A DNA stretch of 64,000 nucleotides from CAZEAP01 sp964510315 (GCA_964510315.1 CAZEAP010000009.1:1-64000), one strand, 5' to 3'; shown: positions 1 through 7,611, numbered from the stretch's first letter. A program made the numbers and translations. Notes: generated by a model not told the origin, from the sequence alone.

Positions 1-2
1 GC

Positions 3-92
3 CTCAGCCTGCTGGCGCTCGTCGGCTTCACGGCGGTTCTGTTCTGGGGCGCCTGCCGCTTTCACGGGATGTGGCGGGCCAGGGGCCTGTAG
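3..92 (+). CDS. C-terminal end of a membrane protein (partial)
   Basis: The window opens inside a reading frame that ends at a TAG at 90-92. The 29 visible residues form one hydrophobic helix (LSLLALVGFTAVLFWG) followed by a short basic tail (RFHGMWRARGL). This is how many polytopic inner-membrane proteins end, for example ABC-2 permeases. The family cannot be named because the rest lies outside the window. It reads toward the creatininase gene on the same strand with about 180 nt between them, so co-transcription is possible but not shown. Confidence 0.55.
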   Translation, partial: LSLLALVGFTAVLFWGACRFHGMWRARGL

Positions 93-271
93 GAGACTTC
101 TCCGCGCCTTCGTGGCGGAGTCGAGCTGGTTCTGCCTGCGCCCGGCTGCGGAGCGCGGCCGACGCCCCGGGAGGTGCGTAGCTAAAACGACCCGAGTCCC
201 GGGGGCCGTTGCGAAGAGAGGCGCCCTTCAGCAGCATGTGGCCGTTTCCTGCACAGAGAAGGAGGTTCGTG

Positions 272-1039
272 ATGGACAACGGGCTACCCCGCCAGGTGCA
301 GATGCAGTTCATGCGGCCCGCGCAGTTTGAGCAGGCGCTCCGCGCCTTCCCGGTCGTCTACGTGCCGTTCGGCCTGATCGAGTGGCACGGCCGACATCTG
401 CCGCTGGGCAACGACGCATTGAAGGCCCATGCCTTCCTGGTGAAGGTCGCCGAGAAGTACGGCGGCGTGGTCTATCCGCCCATCTACTTCCCCACGGCGG
501 ACGGCGGCGAGGACGGACTCGGCGAGGAGGACCTCCGCTGGAAGGTCCCCATGGTGACGGCCCTGTTCGAGCGCCTGAAGGGCATGGGCTGTCGGGTCAC
601 CATCGGCGTCTCGGGACACAACGTCCGGCCGCAACTGGAGATGATCCGCCGCGGCCTGGGTCCCGTGACGGCGGACGGCACGCTGACGGGGGACGCCCTC
701 TTCGAGGTCATGCCGGAATGGGCCAGAGAACACGAGGGGGAGTGCGGCGGCGACCACGCTGCCAAATGGGAGACGTCGAACATGATGTTCTTCTACCCGG
801 ACCTGGTGGACCTCGACGCCCTGGGCGAGGACCCACTGGCGCCGGACATGCAGCCGCCCGACGGGATAGGGGGGCTCGACCCCCGCGAGCACGCCAGTGC
901 GGAGGTGGGGCGCCGGAACGTGGAGATCGCCGTGGAGATCATCGGCCGCAGGGCGAGGGAACTGCTCCAGTCATTGCCCGAAGATGAGCGGTCATTCGCC
1001 CTCGAGGCCGTAAGCCCCGAGCACTGGTGGCACGTGTGA
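272..1039 (+). CDS. Creatininase-family metal-dependent amidohydrolase
   Basis: A 255-residue protein of the creatininase / MftE-like family, cytoplasmic enzymes that use two divalent metals to hydrolyse amide or related bonds. The signature block is present near residues 33-48: GLIEWHGRHLPLGND supplies the expected Glu37, His39 and Asp48 ligands. A GH motif follows at about 115-116 (SGHNVRP), and the late H-A-x-x-x-E-T-S motif (HAAKWETS) lies in the second half. The ATG at 272 is chosen because GAAGGAGG at 258-264 gives ideal spacing; an upstream in-frame ATG at 209 has none. The substrate cannot be told, since this family includes creatinine, formamidopyrimidine and mycofactocin-precursor enzymes. 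It lies between a membrane protein end and the flp pilin gene. Confidence 0.85.
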   Translation: MDNGLPRQVQMQFMRPAQFEQALRAFPVVYVPFGLIEWHGRHLPLGNDALKAHAFLVKVAEKYGGVVYPPIYFPTADGGEDGLGEEDLRWKVPMVTALFERLKGMGCRVTIGVSGHNVRPQLEMIRRGLGPVTADGTLTGDALFEVMPEWAREHEGECGGDHAAKWETSNMMFFYPDLVDLDALGEDPLAPDMQPPDGIGGLDPREHASAEVGRRNVEIAVEIIGRRARELLQSLPEDERSFALEAVSPEHWWHV

Positions 1040-1178
1040 GGATCCGTTGCGGGTTGTCTCGATATGAAACGCGTCGGGGCACCCCCGGAATCGCCGCCAA
1101 AAGCGGCGTGGCGTAAGGCATTGCTGGCCATGGATATACGACAGGCTTTGCGCTGCAGGCGGCGCGGCAGCGCATCGG

Positions 1179-1194
1179 CGGCACGGCCTTTGCA
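1179..1194 (+). promoter_or_regulatory. Sigma-54 promoter of flp pilin 1
   Basis: CGGCACGGCCTTTGCA matches the -24/-12 consensus TGGCACG-N4-TTGCA at every position but the first. GG is at 1180-1181 and GC at 1192-1193, in the required register. Exactly 58 nt separate the element from the GTG start of the pilin at 1253, the same gap as for the second flp pilin gene at 17029. Transcription should start near 1205. Sigma-54 promoters need an enhancer-binding ATPase; none is encoded in the window. Confidence 0.8.
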
Positions 1195-1252
1195 CCTTCA
1201 GCAGGCAAGTTCAGACTGTTTCAGTTCTTTCCAAATTCCCGGAGGTGCTGTC

Positions 1253-1435
1253 GTGAAACGCTTTCTTTCAAAGCTGTGGTTGGCGTTGCGTTCGGAGAAG
1301 GGCCAGAGTCTGGTGGAATACGCCCTGATCCTGGCGCTGGTCGCCATCGTGGTCATCACCGCCCTGACGGCGCTGGGCGGAGAGGCCGAGAACGCGATGA
1401 ACGAGGTGGCCACGGAACTCGGCAACGCGACCTGA
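1253..1435 (+). CDS. flp: Flp-type (type IVb) pilin, copy 1
   Basis: A 60-residue prepilin. A basic leader of 17 residues ends in Gly, followed by the Flp hallmark Q-S-L-V-E-Y (Glu at +5, Tyr at +6) and a 20-residue hydrophobic helix. A TadV-type prepilin peptidase would cleave after that Gly, and the mature pilin would polymerise into a Flp/Tad pilus. The GTG start at 1253 is set by GGAGGTG at 1241-1247. The gene is monocistronic, bounded by a sigma-54 promoter upstream and a hairpin terminator downstream. It differs from the copy at 17029 at only a few residues (K2/N, S6/T, L56/I, A59/V). No TadA, TadB, TadC or TadV gene is in the window, so the assembly machine is encoded elsewhere. Confidence 0.9.
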   Translation: MKRFLSKLWLALRSEKGQSLVEYALILALVAIVVITALTALGGEAENAMNEVATELGNAT

Positions 1436-1451
1436 TTACCTGACGCGACGG

Positions 1452-1489
1452 GGCCCGTTCGGCAGCAGTCGAGCGGGCCTCGCTTTTTT
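1452..1489 (+). terminator. Rho-independent terminator of flp pilin 1
   Basis: A 10-bp stem with one wobble pair (GGCCCGTTCG at 1452-1461 with CGAGCGGGCC at 1470-1479) is followed by TCGC and a T6 run at 1484-1489. It lies 17 nt after the pilin stop and isolates this gene as its own transcript. Confidence 0.85.
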
Positions 1490-1566
1490 GGGGGCACAGT
1501 TCAAGATAATCCCGGAGCCGTAGCCGACCACGCGGCACACCGCCCGTAGAGGTCACCTTCCTCCCC

Positions 1567-1945
1567 GTGCCTGCAGTTCCTCCCGGCCCTGCTGAGCTTC
1601 CGATGGTCTCCAGTCAGCAGCCACTTCTCTCGATTCAGTCCGCTCTTTTGCCGTCCGGCGATTACGAAATCATCCTCGTCGATGATGGTTCCACGGACGA
1701 GACCCTCCGAAGTATGCCGTCGGATGCAGAGTTCGATGTCCAACCTCCGGTACGTGACGAACGGCCGTAACCGGGGCACTGCCGTGGCGATGAGCAGGGG
1801 CGTTGAGGCAGCGCGCGGCCCCCGATCATTAAACTTGCTCGAGAAGACCATGCGGTCGTTGAAGGCATTCGACTATCCGGCGGACCGATACGAGGTGCCG
1901 GTCGTCGGCGGTTCCGATCAGACCGATGCGGTGGGTTCGGCGCTT
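1567..1945 (+). pseudogene. Decayed family-2 glycosyltransferase fragments
   Basis: Two broken GT2-like pieces lie in tandem. The first starts in one frame (about 1650-1710) with YEIILVDDGSTDETLR, the classic nucleotide-sugar binding strand of GT2 enzymes. It continues after a frame change as LRYVTNGRNRGTAVAMSRGV (about 1743-1805), the next GT2 block. Where the metal-binding D-x-D should follow, the sequence instead starts another GT2-like N-terminus, LEKTMRSLKAFDYPADRYEV (about 1836-1900). Neither piece has a complete catalytic domain. These are remnants of at least two glycosyltransferase genes. Confidence 0.6.
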
Positions 1946-2180
1946 CAGCGCGGCTGCGCGCGGGTTCGGCCCGGTGGGGCGCCGCTACCGCCGCGCTGCC
2001 TCCGGGGGGATCGCACACCCACCCGTGAAAAGCCACAAACAAAAGTCTTGCATCTCACGCCACTCTTCCTTATACGGAGACCGTGCCGGCGGCGACGGGA
2101 GGCCCATTTTGCTCGGAGTTGGATCAGGGGTGCTGACGGCGAAGCTGTTGCGGCAGTACGGCTACGACGGGGAGGGCCCA
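1946..2180. other. Gene-free decayed stretch with a possible enzyme remnant
   Basis: No intact gene is seen. One frame (about 2090-2165) reads GDGRPILLGVGSGVLTAKLL, which resembles the N-terminal strand of a TIM-barrel phosphoenolpyruvate-hydrolase-like family, but the match is too short to be sure. The stretch belongs to the same degenerate island as the GT2 and RHS fragments. Confidence 0.3.
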
Positions 2181-2250
2181 ACCGCAGATTGACGCAGATA
2201 AACGCAGACCAAGCACTTGCTTTGCCGATCTGACTCCACCGGGCCTTGGG
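2181..2250 (+). repeat. Dispersed repeat, copy A (start of RHS fragment 1)
   Basis: This segment, containing GCAGATTGACGCAGATAAAC and GCCGATCTGACTCCACCGGG, recurs in diverged form at 6479-6538. Copy A abuts the beginning of RHS fragment 1 and copy B lies just after the end of RHS fragment 2. The CGCAGATTnACGCAGAT core resembles short intergenic repeats common in environmental bacterial genomes (from general familiarity, not searched). Confidence 0.6.
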
Positions 2251-2268
2251 TGGACAGGCTCCGGCGAG

Positions 2269-3228
2269 GTGGTGTATTATCATGCGAGCACCATCTACAG
2301 CATTTTTGCTCTTTCAAATGCGAATGAATCGGTGGTGGAGCGCTACCGCCACACCGCGTACGGGCAGACCACCGTCCTGGACGCCGATGGCACGGAGGAT
2401 ACGGACGGCCGCTCGGATGTAGAGAACCCGTATCTCTTCCAGTCGCGCCGGTGGGAGGGGGCGGCGGGAGTGATGCAATTCCGCCACCGCGAATACGCCC
2501 CCGACCTCGGCCGCTTCCTCCAACGCGACCCCCTGGCGCTATCTGTCGGATCAAGGCGGCAGGCGATGGAAGGCACCGGAGAACTCGGTGAGCCCGTGGC
2601 CCTGTATGCGTTCCTTGAATCAAATCCGTTCAGAGCGTCGGACCCACTCGGCCTGAAGCTAGTCAAGCAGGGTTTCTGGCGTATTGCCAAGCGGCCCAGC
2701 GAGATTTCTGTGATAGGGGGGGCGGCCGACCACTGCGCGCTTTATGTTTTCGATGTCGAGCGGCTTGAGATATGTGAGTACGAGATAAGCCCGCAACCCA
2801 ACTACGAGGATGACAAGAAAAAATGCGATGGATCTCACCCAGCAGGCTTCAGTTGGGGCTATACCTTGCACAGCTCCGGTTCTAGCTCAGGCTCAAGTTC
2901 TGGAAAGGGATGCGCCGGACGGCAAAAAGAGTGTTGGTCTCTTGAGGAGCTGGGGGATGCACGATGGGCGGTAGCTGCGCATTCCGTGTGGCCAGAAGAG
3001 TACCCTGAGCGGAGCCCAGAGGAGGAAAGGCTCAGCGACATCTTCTCCACTGAAATGCACGCGTTGAGCCGGGGGTGGTACAAAGACGTGTGCCATCCCG
3101 TCGATTTCGACTCCGCGACGGACGAAGTGCCACCTGGGGACGAGCCTTTTGACTACAATGTCTTCACGAACAACTGCTGCGATTGGGTCGACGAGGTGAT
3201 TGACCAGACAGACCTGCGAGACTGCTGA
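2269..3228 (+). CDS. RHS-repeat core end with a variable C-terminal, papain-like toxin candidate (orphan tip)
   Basis: Residues 1-129 (from the GTG at 2269) are the C-terminal part of an RHS core: YRHTAYG, NPYLFQSRRW, REYAPDLGRFLQRDP and the boundary DPLGL at 125-129. The thousands of residues of an intact RHS shell are missing, and the frame stays open upstream into repeat A, so this is a displaced tip rather than a full toxin. After DPLGL comes an unrelated 190-residue domain. It has a His (H155 in DHCALYVFD), a Ser/Gly-rich linker (about 202-213) and a terminal NVFTNNCCDW block (C303 and C304). A His first and an NNC motif later recall permuted papain-like folds (PPPDE or NlpC/P60-like). 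This is a suggestion, not a firm assignment. A lipoprotein gene follows directly. Confidence 0.7.
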   Translation: MVYYHASTIYSIFALSNANESVVERYRHTAYGQTTVLDADGTEDTDGRSDVENPYLFQSRRWEGAAGVMQFRHREYAPDLGRFLQRDPLALSVGSRRQAMEGTGELGEPVALYAFLESNPFRASDPLGLKLVKQGFWRIAKRPSEISVIGGAADHCALYVFDVERLEICEYEISPQPNYEDDKKKCDGSHPAGFSWGYTLHSSGSSSGSSSGKGCAGRQKECWSLEELGDARWAVAAHSVWPEEYPERSPEEERLSDIFSTEMHALSRGWYKDVCHPVDFDSATDEVPPGDEPFDYNVFTNNCCDWVDEVIDQTDLRDC

Positions 3229-3243
3229 GTGGAGGGAAGACAG

Positions 3244-4182
3244 ATGGAAGTGAGCCGGTCTATCTCGTTGAGCTGTCTGTCTTGTTTGTTGCTTGTTCTT
3301 GGCTGTGCACCCTCGCCCTGCGGGCACATGCCGCAGCACAGAGACGCCTTTATCCTGATCACGCGTTTTGGCCGCGTTTTCCGAATATCCCTTGAGGACG
3401 CCAGCCGCTCCACTGTCTGCGATAGCGAAGGGGGCGAGAATCTTGTCGGTGCAGTCTATGATGCTATGAGGCATCGGTATTACGCATTGGATACGGGAAG
3501 CCCCAAGAGGGGGACTGTCGCTGGGTTGATCAGCTACGATCCAGCAGTCGACGAGAAGAAGCGGCTGTTTGATTTCTCCTGTCCCTTTCCTTCAACCTAT
3601 GACGGTGATCGCCTGCTGCAGATGCGGATTGCCCAAGATTGCTCCATTATCTACTTCCCGGGGCCCGACCGGGGAATCTATGCATGGCACATCGCCAAAC
3701 AGGAGGCCGAGCGGATCGCAGGAAAAGCATACCGGCGCTCCATGCACGTGTTTGCCACGAAGCGGCTCTTTATTGTTCGCAGTGGCTCACGCTATCCATA
3801 CCGCGTGTACAACCCGGAAACCCGCAAGGTCGAGAAGGTCGAGAAAGGCGGAGTTCCTTGTCGCTATGTTGCAATCTTCTCAGACTCCGCCTGTCCTCAC
3901 GACGCGTTTTCCATCCGGCTCGGGGGGGCTGAGATCGCCAGGTACTGCGCCCCGCAGATGGTTACAGGCGCCCGTGAAGGTCCGATCCTTGCCGCCCTGG
4001 TGGACCACTCAGAGATCGTGTACGCAGGCGTCAAACGGCGCACGCTGATCGGTCCCGAATTCGCGCTTTTCCTCTATAATGCAGACACAGGCCGGAACTG
4101 CATGCTCGCCGATATATGTCCAGACCAAATCTGGGTTGGGCGCGAATCGGAGCAGAGCCTGCGTGGTAACTCCAAGCCTTAA
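3244..4182 (+). CDS. Lipoprotein of unknown function behind the RHS tip (possible immunity protein)
   Basis: A 312-residue protein with a lipoprotein signal peptide: about 20 hydrophobic residues ending LLLVLGC, with the Cys as lipidation site. ATG 3244 is preceded by GGAGGGA at 3231-3237, only 15 nt after the RHS stop, so the two are probably co-translated. The rest contains repeated short strand-turn units (LISYDP, RVYNPET, ALFLYNADTG), as in beta-propellers, with several Cys residues. No family was recognised. Position just behind a toxin-like RHS C-terminus is typical of immunity genes. A periplasm-facing lipoprotein could block a secreted hydrolase, but this is inference from position alone. 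Confidence 0.65.
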   Translation: MEVSRSISLSCLSCLLLVLGCAPSPCGHMPQHRDAFILITRFGRVFRISLEDASRSTVCDSEGGENLVGAVYDAMRHRYYALDTGSPKRGTVAGLISYDPAVDEKKRLFDFSCPFPSTYDGDRLLQMRIAQDCSIIYFPGPDRGIYAWHIAKQEAERIAGKAYRRSMHVFATKRLFIVRSGSRYPYRVYNPETRKVEKVEKGGVPCRYVAIFSDSACPHDAFSIRLGGAEIARYCAPQMVTGAREGPILAALVDHSEIVYAGVKRRTLIGPEFALFLYNADTGRNCMLADICPDQIWVGRESEQSLRGNSKP

Positions 4183-4212
4183 CCGCACCGAAGGGGGAGC
4201 GTCATACAGAGA

Positions 4213-4315
4213 GCAATTTGGCTGGGAAACGCTGGAGGAGCGTGATCGCTCGCCAGACCTCGTGGCCTGCGTCCTGTACGCCTCCCGGCTATCCGTCGCA
4301 CGGCGGAACTTCTCC
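4213..4315 (+). pseudogene. RHS fragment 3 (short, degenerate)
   Basis: The frame reads GWETLEERDRSPDLVACVLY and continues with a relic of the RHS repeat, colinear with GWECLEERDGSGDLIARYTY of RHS fragment 2 (5782-5841). About 100 nt are recognisable, with the homology broken by substitutions. It is followed at once by the palindromic repeat at 4327, whereas in fragment 2 the repeat precedes the homologous segment. Confidence 0.6.
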
Positions 4316-4326
4316 GCCCGGCAGGA

Positions 4327-4353
4327 GCCCTTCGACAGGGCTCAGGGCAGGCG
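4327..4353 (+). repeat. Short dispersed repeat (TTCGACAGGGCTCAGGGCAG type), copy 1
   Basis: The sequence around CCCTTCGACAGGGCTCAGGG recurs at 5759-5784 with a single A to C change. Both copies sit at the edges of RHS fragments, suggesting a role as junctions in rearrangement. Confidence 0.65.
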
Positions 4354-4413
4354 TCGACCTTTTACGCTTGCGCCGACTGCTCGACCTGAGGTGTAGCGAA
4401 AGGAGGCAAGCCA

Positions 4414-5739
4414 ATGCAGAGACGCAGCCTTACTTGCGCTGGCCGGGGAGTGCTCTTTGCGTTGCTGACCATCGGCGCGGTGTGTGGGCCCGCTGTTGCG
4501 CTGGCCAATCTGAACGCGGCACGCCGCGACCGGGAGACGCTTCGAGCGGAGCAGTTCGTGCTTGAAGACGATGAGGGGCGCGTCCGAGCGTCCTTGGCCT
4601 TGGACAGGGACGGAATGGTGGTGCTTAAGGTCTATCCACCCGGGGCAGCGCATGGCGCTCCTCACGGCGGGAGCCGGGCAGCGGCCCTCGCTTTGACCTC
4701 AGATGGCTCGGATCGGATGGTTTACATCAGGTTGGGCGCTAACCCAACTGTTGCCCTCAAAGGAGAATCCGGCAAACCAGCAGCGTCGGTTGGCCTCCAG
4801 GCACACGGACCTCTCGTTACTCTCTTCGATGGAGCAGGCCAGGTTCGGGCCTGGCTGGGACTTGTGGGAGATCGTTGTGAACTGGTCATTTTTGATGAGA
4901 ACGGGAAACTGATCTGGGAGGCCCCTACCCCTGCCGAAGCTGTTAAGGTCCCGACTACGGGGGAACTGGTGGGCGTGCTGCCCGGCGGAGCAGAGCTGGG
5001 GCTGGTCGCCGTGTCACGCCCTGAAGACCGGACTCAGTGGTGGCGGCCGGACGGTTCCGTCATCGACGACCCCGAGTGGATCGTGACCGAGGACGCGGCG
5101 CTACTGTCCCGGACTGGCCAGACCGAAAAAGCATCCTCCGAGCAGCACGGACCGGGCTCAGGTCGCTTTGTCTACAGACGGTTCGTGTTTCGGGCCTCCC
5201 CCCTGGAGCCGCCGCCTGTTGTATCAGCGGCGGTCTCTGGTCAGAAACAAGTAAGAGCCTGCAACGTACACGCCCGGGAGGGTGGAGTACCTCTGCCGTG
5301 GGCATGCCGCGTGGTGGGCATTCCTGACTCGACAGAATCGGCCGACCTTGCAGTCCGGGCGGCCGCCGGACAGTACCGCTCCTACCCCCTGGACGATGTG
5401 CCCCCCAGATGGGGTACTGCCAAAATAGTCAGGACTTACGAGGAGAACGGGAGCGCAGCGGCCCAAGTCATCACTTCTCTAAGTGGTTGCCAGTGGCGAC
5501 TCGTGGCCGAAGCCGACGATGGGGCCGTCCGCGCGGGTCAAAGGCGGGCGGGGCGCTGGCAACTCAACAGCGGCGTATCGCGGAGCATCTGGCTCTTCGA
5601 AGGGCTGTCGGTAGACCGTGTCGAACAGATCAGTCTTGAGTTGCGACCTTACTATCGAGTCGACTTCGGCAACGTCTCGCTCAAGCCCGGCCATCGGAGT
5701 GAGCCAAACGTCGCCCTCGAAAGTGAAACGCCCCGATGA
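4414..5739 (+). CDS. Exported protein of unknown function with strand-turn repeats
   Basis: A 441-residue protein with an N-terminal signal or anchor segment (about residues 11-31, ending PAVALA). AAAGGAGG ends 8 nt before ATG 4414. Residues 45-165 hold a repeated pattern (FVLEDDEGRVRASLALDRDG, then LFDGAGQVRAWLGL and IFDENGKLIWEAP), each a beta-hairpin with a D-x-x-G turn. This suggests a small beta-rich or propeller domain. The second half (about 185-430) has no recognisable motif but ends in strand-rich sequence (ISLELRPYYRVDFGNVSLKP). No family name can be given. It lies inside the RHS island, between fragments 3 and 2, so it may be cargo of the same accessory region. Confidence 0.6.
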   Translation: MQRRSLTCAGRGVLFALLTIGAVCGPAVALANLNAARRDRETLRAEQFVLEDDEGRVRASLALDRDGMVVLKVYPPGAAHGAPHGGSRAAALALTSDGSDRMVYIRLGANPTVALKGESGKPAASVGLQAHGPLVTLFDGAGQVRAWLGLVGDRCELVIFDENGKLIWEAPTPAEAVKVPTTGELVGVLPGGAELGLVAVSRPEDRTQWWRPDGSVIDDPEWIVTEDAALLSRTGQTEKASSEQHGPGSGRFVYRRFVFRASPLEPPPVVSAAVSGQKQVRACNVHAREGGVPLPWACRVVGIPDSTESADLAVRAAAGQYRSYPLDDVPPRWGTAKIVRTYEENGSAAAQVITSLSGCQWRLVAEADDGAVRAGQRRAGRWQLNSGVSRSIWLFEGLSVDRVEQISLELRPYYRVDFGNVSLKPGHRSEPNVALESETPR

Positions 5740-5758
5740 GCCCCGGAGGCGGCATCGG

Positions 5759-5784
5759 CCCCTTCGACCGGGCTCAGGGCAGGC
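5759..5784 (+). repeat. Short dispersed repeat, copy 2
   Basis: CCCTTCGACCGGGCTCAGGG here matches the copy at 4327. The RHS homology of fragment 2 begins directly at its right edge (GWECLEERD), so the repeat marks a rearrangement junction. Confidence 0.65.
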
Positions 5785-6489
5785 TGGGAGTGCCTGGAGG
5801 AAAGAGACGGCTCAGGTGATCTCATCGCCCGTTACACCTACGCGCCGGGCTATATCGATTCGCCGGCCCGTCAGGAGCGCGACCTCAACACGGACGGTGA
5901 CTTTGCCGACAGCGACGAGGTGGTGTATTATCATTCGAGCACCATCTACAGCATCTTCGCTCTTTCAAATACAGATGAATCGGTGGTGGAGCGGTACCGC
6001 CACACGGCGTACGGGAAGACCACTGTCCTCGACGCCGATGGCAGCGATGACGCGGACGGCCTCAGCGACGTCGCCAACCCGTATCTCTTCCAGTCGCGCC
6101 GGTGGGAGTCGGCGGCGGGCATCATGCAATTCCGCCGCCGCGAATACGCCCCCGGGCTCGGCCGCTTCCTCCAACGCGACCCCCTGACGCTATCTGTCGG
6201 ATCAAGGCGGCAGGCGATGGAAGGCACCGGAGAACTCGGTGAGCCCGTACAGGTGGCTTTGCCTCCTCAAATCCGAGGTCATGAAGCTCTCGTTGATGCA
6301 CAGTGGCTTTCCGAAAGCTCGATAGCCATAGGATTAACCAACTACGGGATCGTCGCCCTGGACCTACCCACGGGGGAGACCCAAGTGCTCTGGGAAATCA
6401 GCGAGAGCAACCTGCCAGGCTCACGAGAACCCCGAGATGCTGGAGGTCGTGCGGCAGCCTCCCGCAACGATGACGCAACCGCACGTTGA
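5779..6489 (+). pseudogene. RHS fragment 2, core tip fused to non-RHS sequence
   Basis: The open frame starts at the repeat junction and encodes GWECLEERDGSG, YTYAPGYIDSP and then the RHS tip. From about 5916 to 6250 it is closely similar in nucleotide sequence to RHS fragment 1 (2265-2599). It diverges abruptly right after EGTGELGEPV, before the DPLGL boundary and the toxin part. The tail instead reads SIAIGLTNYGIVALDLPTGE, which looks like a beta-propeller blade, and the frame ends at 6489. There is no plausible start codon with an SD site. This looks like a recombination product that lost its effector domain and gained part of another gene. Confidence 0.7.
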
Positions 6490-6538
6490 CGCACATCAAG
6501 CACAAGCTTTGCCGATCTAACTCCACCGGAGCTTGGGT
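6479..6538 (+). repeat. Dispersed repeat, copy B (after RHS fragment 2)
   Basis: It contains GCCGATCTAACTCCACCGGA and an upstream GCACGTTGACGCACAT block, a diverged copy of 2181-2250 with an internal deletion. It overlaps the last codons of RHS fragment 2. Confidence 0.6.
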
Positions 6539-6850
6539 CCTTCGGGCTTCAGCGCATCCATCAATGTGGGGATTGAAGTCGAGAAGGCGTCGGTATACTC
6601 GGCCCACAAAGCGCTGTGGAGGGAAGAACTCTCGCCTATAGAGCGGAAATTGGTTCGCGGCCTGGGGTGTTCACCCGTCCCTGACCGCCTTTTGGCTCTG
6701 CCACCAGCGCAGCGAAGCTGGGTGGATCTTCCCGCGCCGAGGAGCATTCGTAAACGAGTGCAATATTGGCCTCCCTGACGTGCAACGTCGAAGCCCTGAA
6801 GCAAACAGAACCGGAAGCGAGAACGCACACATCGCTTGAGAGGCTGTAGT
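6539..6850. other. Gene-free stretch
   Basis: Short open frames exist on both strands but none has a ribosome binding site or recognisable motif. Nothing further is seen here. Confidence 0.4.
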
Positions 6851-7600
6851 ATGACACGTGGCAAGAACAAGGCACTGGTCGGACTCGACGTGTGGTTTCT
6901 GGCCTCTGTTCCGGTGGTGGCGTTTGCCGTTTACGCCAACATCGCCGCCGGCTTGAGCCCGGAAACTGCCGCGGCCTGGCATCAGTTCGGCCCTCCTTGG
7001 CCGGTATTCACCGGCAACCTTATCGGCTGCCTGAATGTGCTGATCTGTCTGGTTTGGGCCGACCGGATATTGACCGGCGGCCGCCGCCTTGGGTGGGTTG
7101 CCGCGGTCTTGCTGGGCGCTCCTCTCGGGCCCTCGGCATTCTGGTTCGCCCGTATGAGGCGCGCGATGCGCCGGGCTCTGGGGGGTGGCCGTCACGCCTC
7201 ACCGGCCGATGCGGATGGCACCCTCCCGGTAGGGCCCAAAGCCGCCGCTTTGCTATGGGGTGCACTCGTTGCCTGGCACGCCCTGTTGCTGGTGGGCTGC
7301 CTCGTGTTCATCACCGCCGCGGCGCTCACAGGCTCTCTGCAACCTGACCTGCCGGCGTTGCTGGGCGAGCCGGTGGCCGCAATTGCGGAGGTAGCGGTCG
7401 GTCTGATCGGCACGTTCTGCTACTTTGTGGTTCTGTACTTCGCGTACTGTATCTACTCGAGATCCCGACAGGATGTGACGGGCTTTGGTCGCGTGCTGGC
7501 GCTTTGGTGGATTCTGGCGGTTCCCGTGTACGGGCTGTGGTACCTGAGGAAATTCCTCAGCGCTTCGCGGCTCGTAGACTACGCCGCCCGCAAAGCCTGA
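6851..7600 (+). CDS. Multi-pass membrane protein of unknown function
   Basis: A 249-residue protein with five to six predicted membrane helices, near residues 12-32, 54-73, 80-97, 133-160, 173-198 and 215-235. A basic cytoplasmic loop (FARMRRAMRRALGGGR) lies between the third and fourth. No enzyme motif or transporter signature is visible. ATG 6851 is the first sensible start; the SD site is weak. It is the only intact-looking gene between the RHS island and the transposase remnant, so it may be accessory cargo. Confidence 0.55.
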   Translation: MTRGKNKALVGLDVWFLASVPVVAFAVYANIAAGLSPETAAAWHQFGPPWPVFTGNLIGCLNVLICLVWADRILTGGRRLGWVAAVLLGAPLGPSAFWFARMRRAMRRALGGGRHASPADADGTLPVGPKAAALLWGALVAWHALLLVGCLVFITAAALTGSLQPDLPALLGEPVAAIAEVAVGLIGTFCYFVVLYFAYCIYSRSRQDVTGFGRVLALWWILAVPVYGLWYLRKFLSASRLVDYAARKA

Positions 7601-7611
7601 ATATAGGCTCC

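Noticed and set aside
1130..1155. ACAGGCTTTGC at 1141-1151 as an additional sigma-54 site
   Set aside because: It matches the -12 half of the flp pilin 2 promoter, but the invariant GG of the -24 half is absent.
2876..2910. Short tandem repeat suggestive of a CRISPR or satellite
   Set aside because: It is an in-frame Ser/Gly linker (SSGSSSGSSSG) inside the RHS C-terminal domain.
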